A stretch of 64,000 nt of DNA from Microbacterium sp. EYE_78 (lineage in GTDB: Bacteria > Actinomycetota > Actinomycetes > Actinomycetales > Microbacteriaceae): contig NZ_JAHXMY010000001.1 of NCBI RefSeq assembly GCF_023149035.1, positions 1,302,001 through 1,366,000 on the forward strand. The letters run 5' to 3'. The notes beneath the pieces are model-generated. The model saw only the letters and a program-made list of their open reading frames with translations. It did not search any database and had not been told where the DNA came from. The first letter of the stretch is position 1. Each line of letters opens with the position of its first letter. The translations under genes and the position numbers were made by a program. Of this stretch, positions 8,497 to 17,334 are shown one piece after another.

Positions 8497-8557
8497 TCCG
8501 AGGGACGCGACCGGTCGCGCGAGCCCGCGCGAGGCGACCATTCGAGTCCCTCGAGCC
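8497..8557. repeat. Intergenic inverted-repeat element, copy B
   Basis: A second element directly after copy A. Left arm CGAGGGACGCGACCGGTCGC, right arm GGCGACCATTCGAGTCCCTC; most positions pair. It lies downstream of the minus-strand kinase stop at 8600 and upstream of the small gene at 8364. Confidence 0.55.
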
Positions 8558-8599
8558 CTGACCGGGGACGATGCGCGGCTCAGCGCTCGGGTGCGTTCC

Positions 8600-9844
8600 T
8601 CACGACCCTGCGCGACGGACGGTCTCGAACAGGTCGTCCGCGCCGACCTGGCCGCCCTTGAGCAGCAGCTCGACCCCGTCCACCGCGGCGTCGTCGCTGT
8701 GCGCGCGCAGCAGCACGACGTTGCCTCCCAGACGGGCGGCGAGCGACAGCGACGTGACACCCAGCATCCGAACGACCCTGCTGGACGTGTCGCCGCCGGA
8801 CACGACGACGCGACGGGTGAGCCCGTCGTCGAGCGCGTCGCGCACCGCGGATGCCGCGGCCCGGGCGATCGCCTCGACCGGCTCGCGTCCGCCGAACGTC
8901 AACGCGTCGTCGTCCGCCGTGAGCGCGACGCTGCGACCGGCCCGCAGCGACGCCCGCACGTCGTCGCGGACCCCCGGGGCCAGGCGGAACGCCGACCAGC
9001 CCGCCGCGACGGCCGCATCGAACTGGCGCCGTGTGGCGGGCGACCGGCTGCCCGAGACGACGAGCACGGGACCCGATGCCGCCGGTCGGCCGACGTCCTC
9101 CTGCCCCGAGCCCGGCCGGGCGAGCAGGAGGGCGCGCGTCAGGCCGCCGGAGCCGAGGACGAAGCCGGGTGCGGGCGACCCGGCCACGACGGCCGCGCCA
9201 ACAACGGCGAGGTGGTCGTCGTCGAGGGCGTCGAGCACGAGCGCCGCCTCGGAGGCATCCCGGATCCGGTCCCGCAGGACGCCCGTCGAGGTGTAGTCGG
9301 TGAAGGGCACCGACCCGATCGGCAGCGCGGTCTGGCGGGCGAGGAACCGGGCGAGGTCCGCCTCGTCGATCGGCGTGGAGGGATGTGCCGACATCGTGGG
9401 CTGCCGGTCGAGGCGGTGCACGGTGCCGTTCTCGGCGGCGAAGTGCGTGCCGAACGCAGTGAAGCGGCCGAAGTCCGGCTGCGCGAACAGCAGCGGCACC
9501 GGCGCCTCGCCGAAGACCTCGCGCCCGATCTCGAGGACCCGTCCGAGGCTCCCGATCGCGGGCGAGGAGTCCGCCGTGGAGCAGGCCTTGTACTGCACGA
9601 CGGGAGCGCCCGCGTCGCGGAGGGCCGTCAGGGCGGGCCGGACCTCCGCGTCGAGCTCGAGTGTGGGCAGCGACCGCCCGATGCCCGCGACCCCGACGAC
9701 GTCGACGGCCTGCGCCGCGCCACGGAGATCGGATGCCGACGGTCGCCCCACGAATAGCCGGCCCGTCCTCCCGAGCCTCGCCGCCTGCAGGAGGACGTCG
9801 ACGCTGCCCGTCACGTCGTCGCCGTAGAAGGCGAGCTCAGCCAC
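8600..9844 (-). CDS. Four-carbon acid sugar kinase family protein (DUF1537), candidate 3-oxo-isoapionate kinase
   Basis: A 414-residue DUF1537 kinase, a family that phosphorylates acid sugars. Seen: the N-terminal FYGDDVTGS nucleotide/substrate motif (about residues 6-14), YKACSTADSSPAIGSLGR (about 95-112) typical of the subgroup found beside RuBisCO-like proteins, and C-terminal SGGDTSS and LKGGQVG loops. The GTG at 9844 was chosen because the protein starts VAELAFYGDD and overlaps the upstream stop by 8 bases (GTGGCTGA). In known D-apiose pathways a member of this family (OiaK) phosphorylates 3-oxo-isoapionate for a RuBisCO-like decarboxylase, and the gene upstream here is exactly such a protein. 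The substrate remains an inference. Last gene of a five-gene coupled operon. Confidence 0.85.
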   Translation of the reverse strand: MAELAFYGDDVTGSVDVLLQAARLGRTGRLFVGRPSASDLRGAAQAVDVVGVAGIGRSLPTLELDAEVRPALTALRDAGAPVVQYKACSTADSSPAIGSLGRVLEIGREVFGEAPVPLLFAQPDFGRFTAFGTHFAAENGTVHRLDRQPTMSAHPSTPIDEADLARFLARQTALPIGSVPFTDYTSTGVLRDRIRDASEAALVLDALDDDHLAVVGAAVVAGSPAPGFVLGSGGLTRALLLARPGSGQEDVGRPAASGPVLVVSGSRSPATRRQFDAAVAAGWSAFRLAPGVRDDVRASLRAGRSVALTADDDALTFGGREPVEAIARAAASAVRDALDDGLTRRVVVSGGDTSSRVVRMLGVTSLSLAARLGGNVVLLRAHSDDAAVDGVELLLKGGQVGADDLFETVRRAGS

Positions 9845-11099
9845 GCGGCTCGCCGAACTGCGAGGCCGCCCGCCGGAACGGAGGGCTCGCGGCGAGTGCC
9901 GCGCGCACGTCCTCGCCGCGCTCGGCCGACGCCCACGCATCGCGCATCGACGCGACACCGCCGGCGGGACCGTCGGGGTGCCCGTGGATGCCGCCTCCGG
10001 CGAGCACGAGCAGGTCGCTCGTACCGGTCGCCGCCCGCGTCGCGTGGGCGAGGCCCGCCCACTGCCCGGAGGACAGGACGGGAACGGTCGTCTCGAGGCC
10101 GAGCAGGGGTGCGCGGACGTCGGCGACGGCGGTGAGCACCTGCTCGTCGGACTCGTAGAACTTGTTCGAGATGCCGTTCGTGTGCAGGTGGTCGGCCCCG
10201 CAGAGCCGCGCGAGCTTCTGCCAGGCGCGGAACGCCACACCCACCTGGTCGGACCGGCTGACGGCGCCGAACATGGCGCGGTGGCCGTGGATCGGCACCT
10301 GCGCGAACCTGTTGAGGTGGGCGAGGCCCGCGAGGCCCACCATGTTGATGCACGCCATGACGCAGGTCCCGCCCGCGCCGACGACGAGATCGTGGTTCTC
10401 CTCGAGCACGTGGATGTCGTCGGTGATGTTGAAGGCGTACATCGGCATGCGGCCGGTGCGATCGGCGTGACGGTGGAGCACGGGCATGACCGCCGCGACT
10501 CGCTCGGCCAGCGGGGAGTGAGGCGCGTTCCCCTGCAGCTCGTCGTCTTTGATGAAATCGACGCCCGCCGCGACGAGCTCCTCGACGACCTCGGCCAGCT
10601 CTGCGGGTGACAACCCGATGCTCGGTTTCACGATCGTGCCGATGAGCGCGCCAGACGGTCGTCCCATGAGCTCGCGGGTGCCGTCGAGTCCGTACCTCGG
10701 GCCGGCGTAACGATCGCCGAAGGCCTGCGGCAGGTCGAGGTCGAGGAGCTTCACCGCGGCGAGCTCCTTGATCTCGAACAGGTTGCCCGCGACCGCGGCC
10801 TGCAGGTTCGGGATCGACGGGCCGAAGTTGTCGAGCGGGAAGCTCAGCCGCAGGACGGCTCGACGGCGCACGGCCGGATCGCCGACGGCGCCCGGTAGCG
10901 GCGCCGAGCCGGTGAGCGGCACCTCGGTCACGTCGACGACCTGCGCGGCGAACCTGGCGCGGACGTCGTCCGTCTCGCGCGCGACGCGCACGAACGTGCC
11001 GGTCGACTGCTCGCCGGCGAGGACCTCAGCGGCGTGCTCGAGCGGCAGCGACGTCTCGATCGCGTACGTCGCGACGACCCGGTCATCCGCCACGGTCAC
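9837..11099 (-). CDS. RuBisCO-like protein, candidate 3-oxo-isoapionate-4-phosphate decarboxylase or transcarboxylase/hydrolase
   Basis: A 420-residue homologue of the RuBisCO large subunit. Seen: GTIVKPSIGLSP with the lysine corresponding to the catalytic Lys of loop 1, DFIKDDE with the carbamylatable Lys and the Asp/Glu Mg ligands, and HGHRAMFGA with the loop-5 His. The family fold is clear, but loop-6 and several CO2-fixation residues differ, as in RuBisCO-like proteins. In apionate catabolism such proteins (OiaC, OiaT) decarboxylate or cleave 3-oxo-isoapionate 4-phosphate. The coupled downstream DUF1537 kinase and the apionate genes elsewhere in the window support that. OiaC and OiaT cannot be told apart by eye. 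The GTG start overlaps the GH127 stop (GTGA). Confidence 0.85.
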   Translation of the reverse strand: MTVADDRVVATYAIETSLPLEHAAEVLAGEQSTGTFVRVARETDDVRARFAAQVVDVTEVPLTGSAPLPGAVGDPAVRRRAVLRLSFPLDNFGPSIPNLQAAVAGNLFEIKELAAVKLLDLDLPQAFGDRYAGPRYGLDGTRELMGRPSGALIGTIVKPSIGLSPAELAEVVEELVAAGVDFIKDDELQGNAPHSPLAERVAAVMPVLHRHADRTGRMPMYAFNITDDIHVLEENHDLVVGAGGTCVMACINMVGLAGLAHLNRFAQVPIHGHRAMFGAVSRSDQVGVAFRAWQKLARLCGADHLHTNGISNKFYESDEQVLTAVADVRAPLLGLETTVPVLSSGQWAGLAHATRAATGTSDLLVLAGGGIHGHPDGPAGGVASMRDAWASAERGEDVRAALAASPPFRRAASQFGEPRG

Positions 11100-13063
11100 C
11101 ACACCACCGGGAGCCACACCGACATCTCGCCCGGACCGCGGTTTGCCCACGCGAAGTAGGGCACGAGTCGGACGGATGCCGCGCCCACCGGCGCGGTCGA
11201 CAGGTCGTCCCACAGGGCGTCGCCGGACTCGGGCAGCACGGCGAGCTCGGTCTCGAGGACGGTCATCCGGGTGCCCGCGATCTCGGCCTCCTCGGCGCGG
11301 AACTCCGAGCCGCGCCGCAGCGCCGCCTGCTCGAGTCGAACGCCGGGCGGGAGGTCCGCGCTCTCGACGCAGTAGACGACCGGGCCGCGCTGGATCGCGA
11401 CCTGGCCGGTCGCCTCCTCGACGAGACGGTGCCCGCGCAGCATCCTCACCGGCATCGGCAACTCCAGGACGACCTCGTCGCCCGCGGACCACGCACGGTC
11501 GAGCCGCGTGTACGTGCCGGCTCCGGTGACCGGCACGGCCTCGCCGTTCACGCGGACGGTCGCACCGCGGGACCAGCCGGGGATGCGCAGGTGCAGCGGC
11601 AGCCCGCCGCCCTGTGCCTCGGTCACCGCGAAGACGATGCGGCCGTCCCAGGGGTAGTCGCTCGACTCCCGCAGGGCGAGTGTGTGGCCGTCCTCGCCCG
11701 CGACCCGCACCTCGCTACCCCCGTACTGGTGGACGAAGACGCCCTCGGCACCGACCGACGCCGCGCGCTCGTGGAATCGCGAGAGGGTGCGGGCCGTGTT
11801 CGGCGGACAGCAGAAGCAGCTGAGGTACCGCTCGCGCAGCCGTTCGTCGGAGGGCGGCGGAGCCGGCACCGGGTGGAGGCCGGTGTCGCCCGGGCGGCGG
11901 AGCTCGAACGGCAGATCCCGCACCTGGCGGAGGGCGTTCGTGTAGAAGTACTCGCGCCCGTCGAGTGAGATCCCCGCGAGCAGCGCGTTGAAGGCGACCT
12001 GCTCGATGACGTCGGCGTACTTCGCGTCGCCGGTGACCGCCAGCATCCGCTCGCTCCACAGGATCATCCCGATGTTCGCGCAGGACTCCGCGTGCGCGGT
12101 CGTGTGCGGCAGCTGATAGGCGCGTCCGTAGGCCTGATGGATGCGGCTGATCTCCTCCTGCCACGGATGTCCGTCCGGGGACGCCCCGTCGTACAGCGCG
12201 CCGCATCCCCCGGTCAGGTACAGCTTCGTGTGCACGACGTCGTCCCACAGGTGCTCGAGGACGCCGCGGAGCGCGGTATCGCCGGTCTCCGCGACGAGAT
12301 CCGCCAGGCCGGCATACAGGTAGTTCGCCCGCACCGCATGCCCCGCGACGACCGTCTGGTCGAAGACGGCGAGGCGGTCCTGGTTGTCGTCGCCGCCCTC
12401 GTCGAACTCGTCGCGGACGCGGAGGAATCCACGCGCGAGGTCGAGGTACCGTGCCTCGCCGGTGGCGCGGTAGAGCTCGAGCACCGCCATGTAGTGGGAG
12501 GGGCAGATCGCGCTGCGGGCGAGTTCGACCGGCTTCTCGGTCGCGAGGGACTCGAGGAAGCCGGCCGCCCTGCGCGCGACGTCGAGCAGCACGCTCGAGC
12601 CGGTCACCTCGTGGTGGCGCACGCCCATGGTGATCAGGTGCCCGAGGTTGTACGTCTCGAAGTGGAAGCGGTCGGCCAGGGGCGCCGCGCCCTCGTGGTG
12701 ACGCTGCGCGATCAGGGTCGCGGTGTGCAGGTAGCCGTCCTCGCGCTGGACGGACGCGATGAGCCGCGCGAGCTCGTCGACCGTCTCGGCGAGCCACGGC
12801 TCAGGGTGGGTCTCCAGCTGGGCGATGGCCGCTTCGAGCCACTTGTAGAAGTCACCGTCCATGAACGGCGGGCCGGCGTGGTCGCCGTCCTCGAGTCCGG
12901 CGGCGATGCGGAAGTTCCGGAGCGCCGGACTCGCGTCTGGGTCGCGCAGCGCCTGCCACATGTCGGGCACGGTCACGGTGCGCGTCCGTTCGCCCACCGA
13001 CCCCCAGAATCCGCTGGGCCAGCTCGCGCCCCCGGCGCCCACCGGGGTGAGTGCGGTCGTCAT
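11096..13063 (-). CDS. Glycoside hydrolase family 127 protein (beta-L-arabinofuranosidase type)
   Basis: A 655-residue GH127 enzyme with an (alpha/alpha)6 barrel. Seen: FMDGDFYKWLEA (about 67-79), the HAESCANIG motif with Glu326 and Cys328, and SCFCCPPNTART with Cys416, Cys418 and Cys419. These match the zinc-binding and Cys-nucleophile residues of HypBA1-type beta-L-arabinofuranosidases. No signal peptide is visible, so it acts in the cytoplasm on imported oligosaccharides. GH127 also includes an aceric acid hydrolase used on rhamnogalacturonan II, which fits the apiose context equally well. The gene is coupled at both ends (ATGA with the racemase-like gene, GTGA with the RuBisCO-like gene). 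Confidence 0.88.
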   Translation of the reverse strand: MTTALTPVGAGGASWPSGFWGSVGERTRTVTVPDMWQALRDPDASPALRNFRIAAGLEDGDHAGPPFMDGDFYKWLEAAIAQLETHPEPWLAETVDELARLIASVQREDGYLHTATLIAQRHHEGAAPLADRFHFETYNLGHLITMGVRHHEVTGSSVLLDVARRAAGFLESLATEKPVELARSAICPSHYMAVLELYRATGEARYLDLARGFLRVRDEFDEGGDDNQDRLAVFDQTVVAGHAVRANYLYAGLADLVAETGDTALRGVLEHLWDDVVHTKLYLTGGCGALYDGASPDGHPWQEEISRIHQAYGRAYQLPHTTAHAESCANIGMILWSERMLAVTGDAKYADVIEQVAFNALLAGISLDGREYFYTNALRQVRDLPFELRRPGDTGLHPVPAPPPSDERLRERYLSCFCCPPNTARTLSRFHERAASVGAEGVFVHQYGGSEVRVAGEDGHTLALRESSDYPWDGRIVFAVTEAQGGGLPLHLRIPGWSRGATVRVNGEAVPVTGAGTYTRLDRAWSAGDEVVLELPMPVRMLRGHRLVEEATGQVAIQRGPVVYCVESADLPPGVRLEQAALRRGSEFRAEEAEIAGTRMTVLETELAVLPESGDALWDDLSTAPVGAASVRLVPYFAWANRGPGEMSVWLPVVW

Positions 13064-13722
13064 CGGTCGTCTCCTCGGAGGTCGGCGAGCAGGTCGGCGA
13101 GTCGGCGCACGCCCGGGTCGATGCTCGAGAACACCGGGACGGCGACCGCGGCGGACGCGGCGGCGGACGCCATCGACGCCTGCGCCAGCACGACGACGTC
13201 GCTCGCGCCCGCCGCCTGCTCGATCTGCGCCACGACGAGCGCGTCGTGCGCGGCGCGATCACCCGCGGCCACGGCGGCGAAGGCACCGTCCACCAGGTGC
13301 TCGCGGATCTCGACCTCGGCGCCGGCCCGCTCGGCGCGCTCGCGGATGAGGGCGACGGTGGGTCGCAGCGTCGCCCTGAGCGTGGCGATGACCGCGATGC
13401 GGCGGTGCGCGACGGCGTCGTCCGCCATCGCCTCGTCGATGCGGAGCACCGGCACGCCCACGTCGCGAGAGGTCGGTGCCGCCAGCTCGGAGATGGACGA
13501 GCACGTGAGCATGACGGCGTCGGCCCCGCCCCGCCTGGCCGCCCGCACCAGGTCCGCGACCCGGTCGGGGACGGATGCCGCCCGCGTCGGATCGCCCAGG
13601 TCGGCGACGATCCGGTCGTCGAGGTAGTTCACGACCGTCGCATCCGGGATCGCGTCCCGGACCCGTTCGGACACCGGTCCGATGACGACGGCTCCCGTGT
13701 GCACCAGCGCCACCCGCGTCAT
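13060..13722 (-). CDS. Aspartate/glutamate racemase superfamily protein with one catalytic Cys
   Basis: A 220-residue Asp/Glu/hydantoin racemase superfamily protein (pseudo-symmetric two-domain fold). The first active-site cysteine is present (Cys74 in VMLTCSSISELA). At the second site, where two-base racemases carry another Cys, the sequence reads VVLAQASMAS with Ala182-Ser183. A two-base racemisation is therefore unlikely; one-Cys relatives include decarboxylases and isomerases. The gene lies between the rhamnosidase and GH127 genes with ATGA overlaps at both ends and is co-transcribed with the RuBisCO-like and acid-sugar kinase genes, so its substrate is probably an acid sugar or keto-acid of that pathway. 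The family call is firm; the function is unknown. Confidence 0.82.
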   Translation of the reverse strand: MTRVALVHTGAVVIGPVSERVRDAIPDATVVNYLDDRIVADLGDPTRAASVPDRVADLVRAARRGGADAVMLTCSSISELAAPTSRDVGVPVLRIDEAMADDAVAHRRIAVIATLRATLRPTVALIRERAERAGAEVEIREHLVDGAFAAVAAGDRAAHDALVVAQIEQAAGASDVVVLAQASMASAAASAAVAVPVFSSIDPGVRRLADLLADLRGDDR

Positions 13723-16328
13723 GCGACGACCGCCGTCCGGACCGCCGCCAGGACCCGCTCGTGACGACCGTGGCCGACCTCCTCGGATTCGGCGCCGGGG
13801 AGCTCGAGCACGCCCGTCGCCCCCACGGGCACCTCGATCTCGACGCGCAGGCGGTCGCCCTCGAGCGTCCAGGCGATCGAGGCATCGCCGTACGGCGTGC
13901 GGTGCCGGGCGGACGCCGAGGTGAGTCCGCCGCCGGGGCGCGGCGCGAAGCGGATGCGCGAGTACCCGGCATCCGCCGGAGCGAGACCGGCGATGACCCG
14001 GTGCATCCAATCGGCCACGGCGCCGAGGGCGTAGTGGTTGAAGGACGTCATCGAGCCCGGGTTGACCGTCCCGTCGGGCAGCATCGAATCCCACCGCTCC
14101 CAGACCGTCGTGGCGCCCATTTCGACCTGGTACAGCCACGACGGGCTGCGCCGTTCGAGGAGCAGGTCGTACGCGGTGTCGAGCTGGTCGTTGCCGCTCA
14201 GCGCATCGGTGACCAGGGGCGTCCCGACGAATCCGGTCGCGATCCGGTTGCCGTCGCGGCGGACGAGCTCCGCCAGACGTTCCGCCGCGGGCGCACGATG
14301 CGCCTCGGTCAGCAGGTCGAACTCGAGCGCCAGGGCGTATGCGGTCTGGGCGTCGGAGCTCATGCGGCCGTCGCCGCGGATGTACGTGCGGCGGAAGGCC
14401 TCGGCGACCTCGTCGGCGAGGCTCCGGTACCGCGCGGCATCCGCGTCGTCGCCGAGCACCTCGGCTATCTGCGAGACCACGCGCGCCGACCTCGCGAAGT
14501 ACGCGGTCGCGACGAGGTAGCGGTCGGTGCGTCCCGCGGCCGGGTCGTGCGGGGGAGCGGCCGGGTCCAGCCAGTCGCCCAGCTGATACCCGCTGTCCCA
14601 CAGCCGAGAGGGGCCGGCGATGTCGGCGATGAGGTCGACCCAGGCCCGCGCCCCGGCGTACTGGTCGCGGAGGACACCGGTGTCGCCGAAGCGCTCGTAG
14701 AGCGTCCACGGGACGACGGTCGCGGCATCCCCCCACGCGGCCCCCGGGCGCTGCGGGGTCCACATGGTGTCGGCGGGGATGACCGGGACGAACCACGGCA
14801 CCGTGCCGTCGGGCAGCTGCTCGGCGGACAGATCGCGCAGCCACCCGGTGAGCATGCCCGAGCAGTCGTAGAGGAAGGATGCCGTGGGCGCGAACACCTG
14901 GATGTCACCGGTCCACCCGAGGCGCTCGTCGCGCTGGGGGCAGTCGGTCGGCACGTCGACGAAGTTGCCGCGCATGCCCCAGACGATGTTGCGGTGCAGG
15001 CGATCGAGCATCGGGTCGGACGAGGAGAACCAGCCGGTCCGCTCGAGATCGGTGTGGAGGACACGGGCGGTGAAGGCGCCTGCCGCCGCGTCGGCGTCGA
15101 GGTCGCCCGGCCAGCCGTCGACCTCGACGTACCGGAAGCCGTGGAACGTGAACCGGGGCTGCCACTGCTCGCCCTCCGGTCGTCCCGCGAAGACGTAACG
15201 ATCGGTGGAGACGGCGTCGCGGAGGGGTCGGGTGTACAGCTCGCCCTCCTGCAGCACCTCGGCCGTCCGCAGTGTCACGGTGTCGCCGCTTGCACCCCTG
15301 CCGCGCAGGCGCACGACGCCGACGAGGTTCTGGCCGAAGTCGAGGATGCGCCGTCCGCTCGGCGTCGTCAGCACCGCGACGGGGGCGACGTCCTCGACGA
15401 CCCGGACCGGCGGCGCCGTGGGCGCGACGAGGGTCGCCGGGTCGCGGCGCCGCAGCTGCACGCGCTCCCACCCGGTGTCGTCGAACCCCGGCAGCGACCA
15501 CCCGGCCCGTTCGTCGCGGGCGTCGTACGTCTCGCCGTCGTACAGGCCCGAGGTCACGATGGGGCTGGGCGCCGCACGCCAGGTCGTGTCCGTCGCGACG
15601 ACGTCGGTGGTGCCGTCGGCGTAGACGAGCTCGAGCTGGGCGAGGAACGACAGGTCGTCGCCGAAGAGGTTGCGGAAGCCGCCGCGCCACCCGAGCCGCC
15701 CGCGGTACCAGCCGTCGCCGAGCCAGGCGCCCACGACGTTCTCTCCCGCGGTGAGCGCGGAGGTGATGTCGTAGGTGTAGTACCGCAGGCGCTCGCGGTA
15801 GACGGTCCATCCCGGCGAGAGCACGTCGTCGCCCACCCGCCGGCCGTTGACCTCGGCCTCGTAGACGCCGTGCGCCGTCGCATACAGCCGCGCGCGCACG
15901 AGGCCGTCCCGGACGCGGAACGCGCGTCGCACAAGAGAAGGGCGGCGGGTGTCGGTCATGGGGTTCTCGTTCCAGAGCGCTCCCACGGGGCCCGCGACCC
16001 AGTCGGCGGCATCGAGCAGACCGGTCTCGACGGTCGCCCACGCCCCGGGAGCGCTCCACGCTCCGTCCTCGCCGCGGACGCTCACCCGCACGCGAGCGAT
16101 GTCCCGCGAGCGCAGCGGTGCGGCGGGCCAGGCGACGAGGATCTGCGCGGCATCCTCGCGCTCGTGGACGTCGACTGCGCCGCCGCGCTCGATCTCGATA
16201 CGGGATGCGGTCTGCGTCCAGCCTGCCGGTGCCGACGTGATCGTCCACGACAGACGCGGCTCGCTCTCGCCGATGCCCAGCGGCTCCCGGTGGTGCTCGA
16301 ATCGGGTGGCCGACACGATCGGCGTCAT
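13719..16328 (-). CDS. Alpha-L-rhamnosidase, GH78
   Basis: An 869-residue GH78 enzyme, which releases terminal alpha-L-rhamnose by inversion. Domain order: N-terminal beta-sandwich, rhamnosidase N domain (GWTVYRERLRYYTYD, about residues 185-200), a middle beta domain with RRILDFGQNLVGVVRL, the (alpha/alpha)6 catalytic barrel with DCPQRDERLGWTGD carrying the acid residues and TTVWERWDSM with the putative general base, and a C-terminal beta-sandwich. The ATG at 16328 was preferred over one 15 bases upstream because AGGAG lies directly in front of it. No signal peptide. It is the first gene of the LacI-controlled operon; an operator palindrome lies just upstream at 16348-16357. Confidence 0.93.
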   Translation of the reverse strand: MTPIVSATRFEHHREPLGIGESEPRLSWTITSAPAGWTQTASRIEIERGGAVDVHEREDAAQILVAWPAAPLRSRDIARVRVSVRGEDGAWSAPGAWATVETGLLDAADWVAGPVGALWNENPMTDTRRPSLVRRAFRVRDGLVRARLYATAHGVYEAEVNGRRVGDDVLSPGWTVYRERLRYYTYDITSALTAGENVVGAWLGDGWYRGRLGWRGGFRNLFGDDLSFLAQLELVYADGTTDVVATDTTWRAAPSPIVTSGLYDGETYDARDERAGWSLPGFDDTGWERVQLRRRDPATLVAPTAPPVRVVEDVAPVAVLTTPSGRRILDFGQNLVGVVRLRGRGASGDTVTLRTAEVLQEGELYTRPLRDAVSTDRYVFAGRPEGEQWQPRFTFHGFRYVEVDGWPGDLDADAAAGAFTARVLHTDLERTGWFSSSDPMLDRLHRNIVWGMRGNFVDVPTDCPQRDERLGWTGDIQVFAPTASFLYDCSGMLTGWLRDLSAEQLPDGTVPWFVPVIPADTMWTPQRPGAAWGDAATVVPWTLYERFGDTGVLRDQYAGARAWVDLIADIAGPSRLWDSGYQLGDWLDPAAPPHDPAAGRTDRYLVATAYFARSARVVSQIAEVLGDDADAARYRSLADEVAEAFRRTYIRGDGRMSSDAQTAYALALEFDLLTEAHRAPAAERLAELVRRDGNRIATGFVGTPLVTDALSGNDQLDTAYDLLLERRSPSWLYQVEMGATTVWERWDSMLPDGTVNPGSMTSFNHYALGAVADWMHRVIAGLAPADAGYSRIRFAPRPGGGLTSASARHRTPYGDASIAWTLEGDRLRVEIEVPVGATGVLELPGAESEEVGHGRHERVLAAVRTAVVA

Positions 16329-16347
16329 GGTGTGCTCCTGCATGCTC

Positions 16348-16357
16348 GAAACGTTTC
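16348..16357. promoter_or_regulatory. LacI-type operator upstream of the GH78 operon
   Basis: The perfect palindrome GAAACGTTTC is centred 20-29 bases before the GH78 start codon and matches the operators at 20568-20585 and 20701-20716 beside the sugar ABC and LacI genes. A weak minus-strand -10 (TTTACT, 16360-16365) lies just upstream. Confidence 0.7.
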
Positions 16358-16371
16358 AGAGTAAAGAGGTG

Positions 16372-16413
16372 TTGTGGCTCGCGTTCGCGCGGCCCTAGAG
16401 TTGTGACGTTTCA
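16372..16413 (+). promoter_or_regulatory. Promoter with LacI-type operator for the epimerase gene
   Basis: A -35 box TTGTGG (16372-16377) and -10 box TAGAGT (16396-16401) are 18 bases apart. A partial LacI-type site (TGACGTTTCA, 16404-16413) covers the predicted transcription start, so binding there would block initiation. Confidence 0.55.
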
Positions 16414-16483
16414 ATAACCCGTGCGGTGCCGCATGGATGCCGCGCCGTCGGCCCTCGGCCCCGCGACCCCCGGAGGCCCAGGA

Positions 16484-17326
16484 ATGCGCAGCGCCAAGAC
16501 CATCGCCGTGACCGGCAGCAGCGGAACGCTCGGACGCGCCGTCGTGGAGCGCCTGCTCGCGGACGGTCACGCGGTGATCGGCTTCGACCTCGCCGGGCAA
16601 CCCGGCCCCGGGTTCACCCGCGTCGACCTCACCGACTACGGCCAGACCCTCGATGCGATGCTCGGGGTCACCGCCCGGCACTCGGGCATCGACGCCCTGG
16701 TGCACCTCGCGGCGATCCCGGTGAACGGACTCGTCCCCGACGTCGCCACCTTCGAGAACAACGTCCTCGTGAGCTCGCACGTTCTGTTCGCGGCACGTCG
16801 CGCCGGCATCCGCGCCGTCGTGCTGGCGTCGAGCATCACCGCGGCGGGCTTCCCGTTCGACGTCGCGCCGCCGCGGCTCCCGGTCGACGAGACCTACACG
16901 GGCGCGTTCACGACCTACGGGCTCGGCAAGGTCGTCGAGGAGGCCATGGCGGCTCAGCTCGTGGGCTGGGACGACGACCTCTCCATCACCGCCCTGCGGT
17001 TCACGAACGTCGTGGCGCCGGATGCGTACGACACCTTCGAGCGCGCCGCCGAACCCGACTACCGGCGTGACCTGGTGGGCTCGTGGATCGACGCCCGCGA
17101 CGGCGCCGAGGCGGTGGCGCTGGCACTGTCCGCAGCGCAGCCCGGCTTCGAGGTCTACAACGTCGCCGCTCCCACCTCGGGCACCGCGACCCCGTCGCGC
17201 GAGCTCGCGGAGCGCTGGTTCCCCGGCACGCCGGTCGCCGATGACCTCGGCGAGTTCGAATCCCTGCTGTCCACCCGCCGCATCCGGGAGCGTCTGGGAT
17301 TCACCGCTCGCCACGACTGGCGCTGA
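16484..17326 (+). CDS. NAD(P)-dependent epimerase/dehydrogenase (extended SDR)
   Basis: A 280-residue extended short-chain dehydrogenase/reductase. Seen: the Rossmann motif TGSSGTLG (about residues 9-16), HLAAIPV, an SS-I-T stretch for the catalytic Ser/Thr, and YGLGK with the catalytic Tyr and Lys. Size and motifs resemble uronate- or sugar-dehydrogenase-like members rather than UDP-sugar epimerases. The ATG at 16484 follows a GGAGG site. It is divergent from the GH78 operon, with LacI-type operators between them. It may oxidise or epimerise a sugar or uronic acid released by the glycosidases; a role in D-apiose oxidation is possible but unproven. Confidence 0.82.
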   Translation: MRSAKTIAVTGSSGTLGRAVVERLLADGHAVIGFDLAGQPGPGFTRVDLTDYGQTLDAMLGVTARHSGIDALVHLAAIPVNGLVPDVATFENNVLVSSHVLFAARRAGIRAVVLASSITAAGFPFDVAPPRLPVDETYTGAFTTYGLGKVVEEAMAAQLVGWDDDLSITALRFTNVVAPDAYDTFERAAEPDYRRDLVGSWIDARDGAEAVALALSAAQPGFEVYNVAAPTSGTATPSRELAERWFPGTPVADDLGEFESLLSTRRIRERLGFTARHDWR

Positions 17327-17334
17327 CGCGGTCG

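Noticed and set aside
13761..16364. An 867-codon plus-strand open frame opposite GH78
   Set aside because: Antisense shadow of the rhamnosidase with the same arginine- and valine-rich composition and no recognisable domain.
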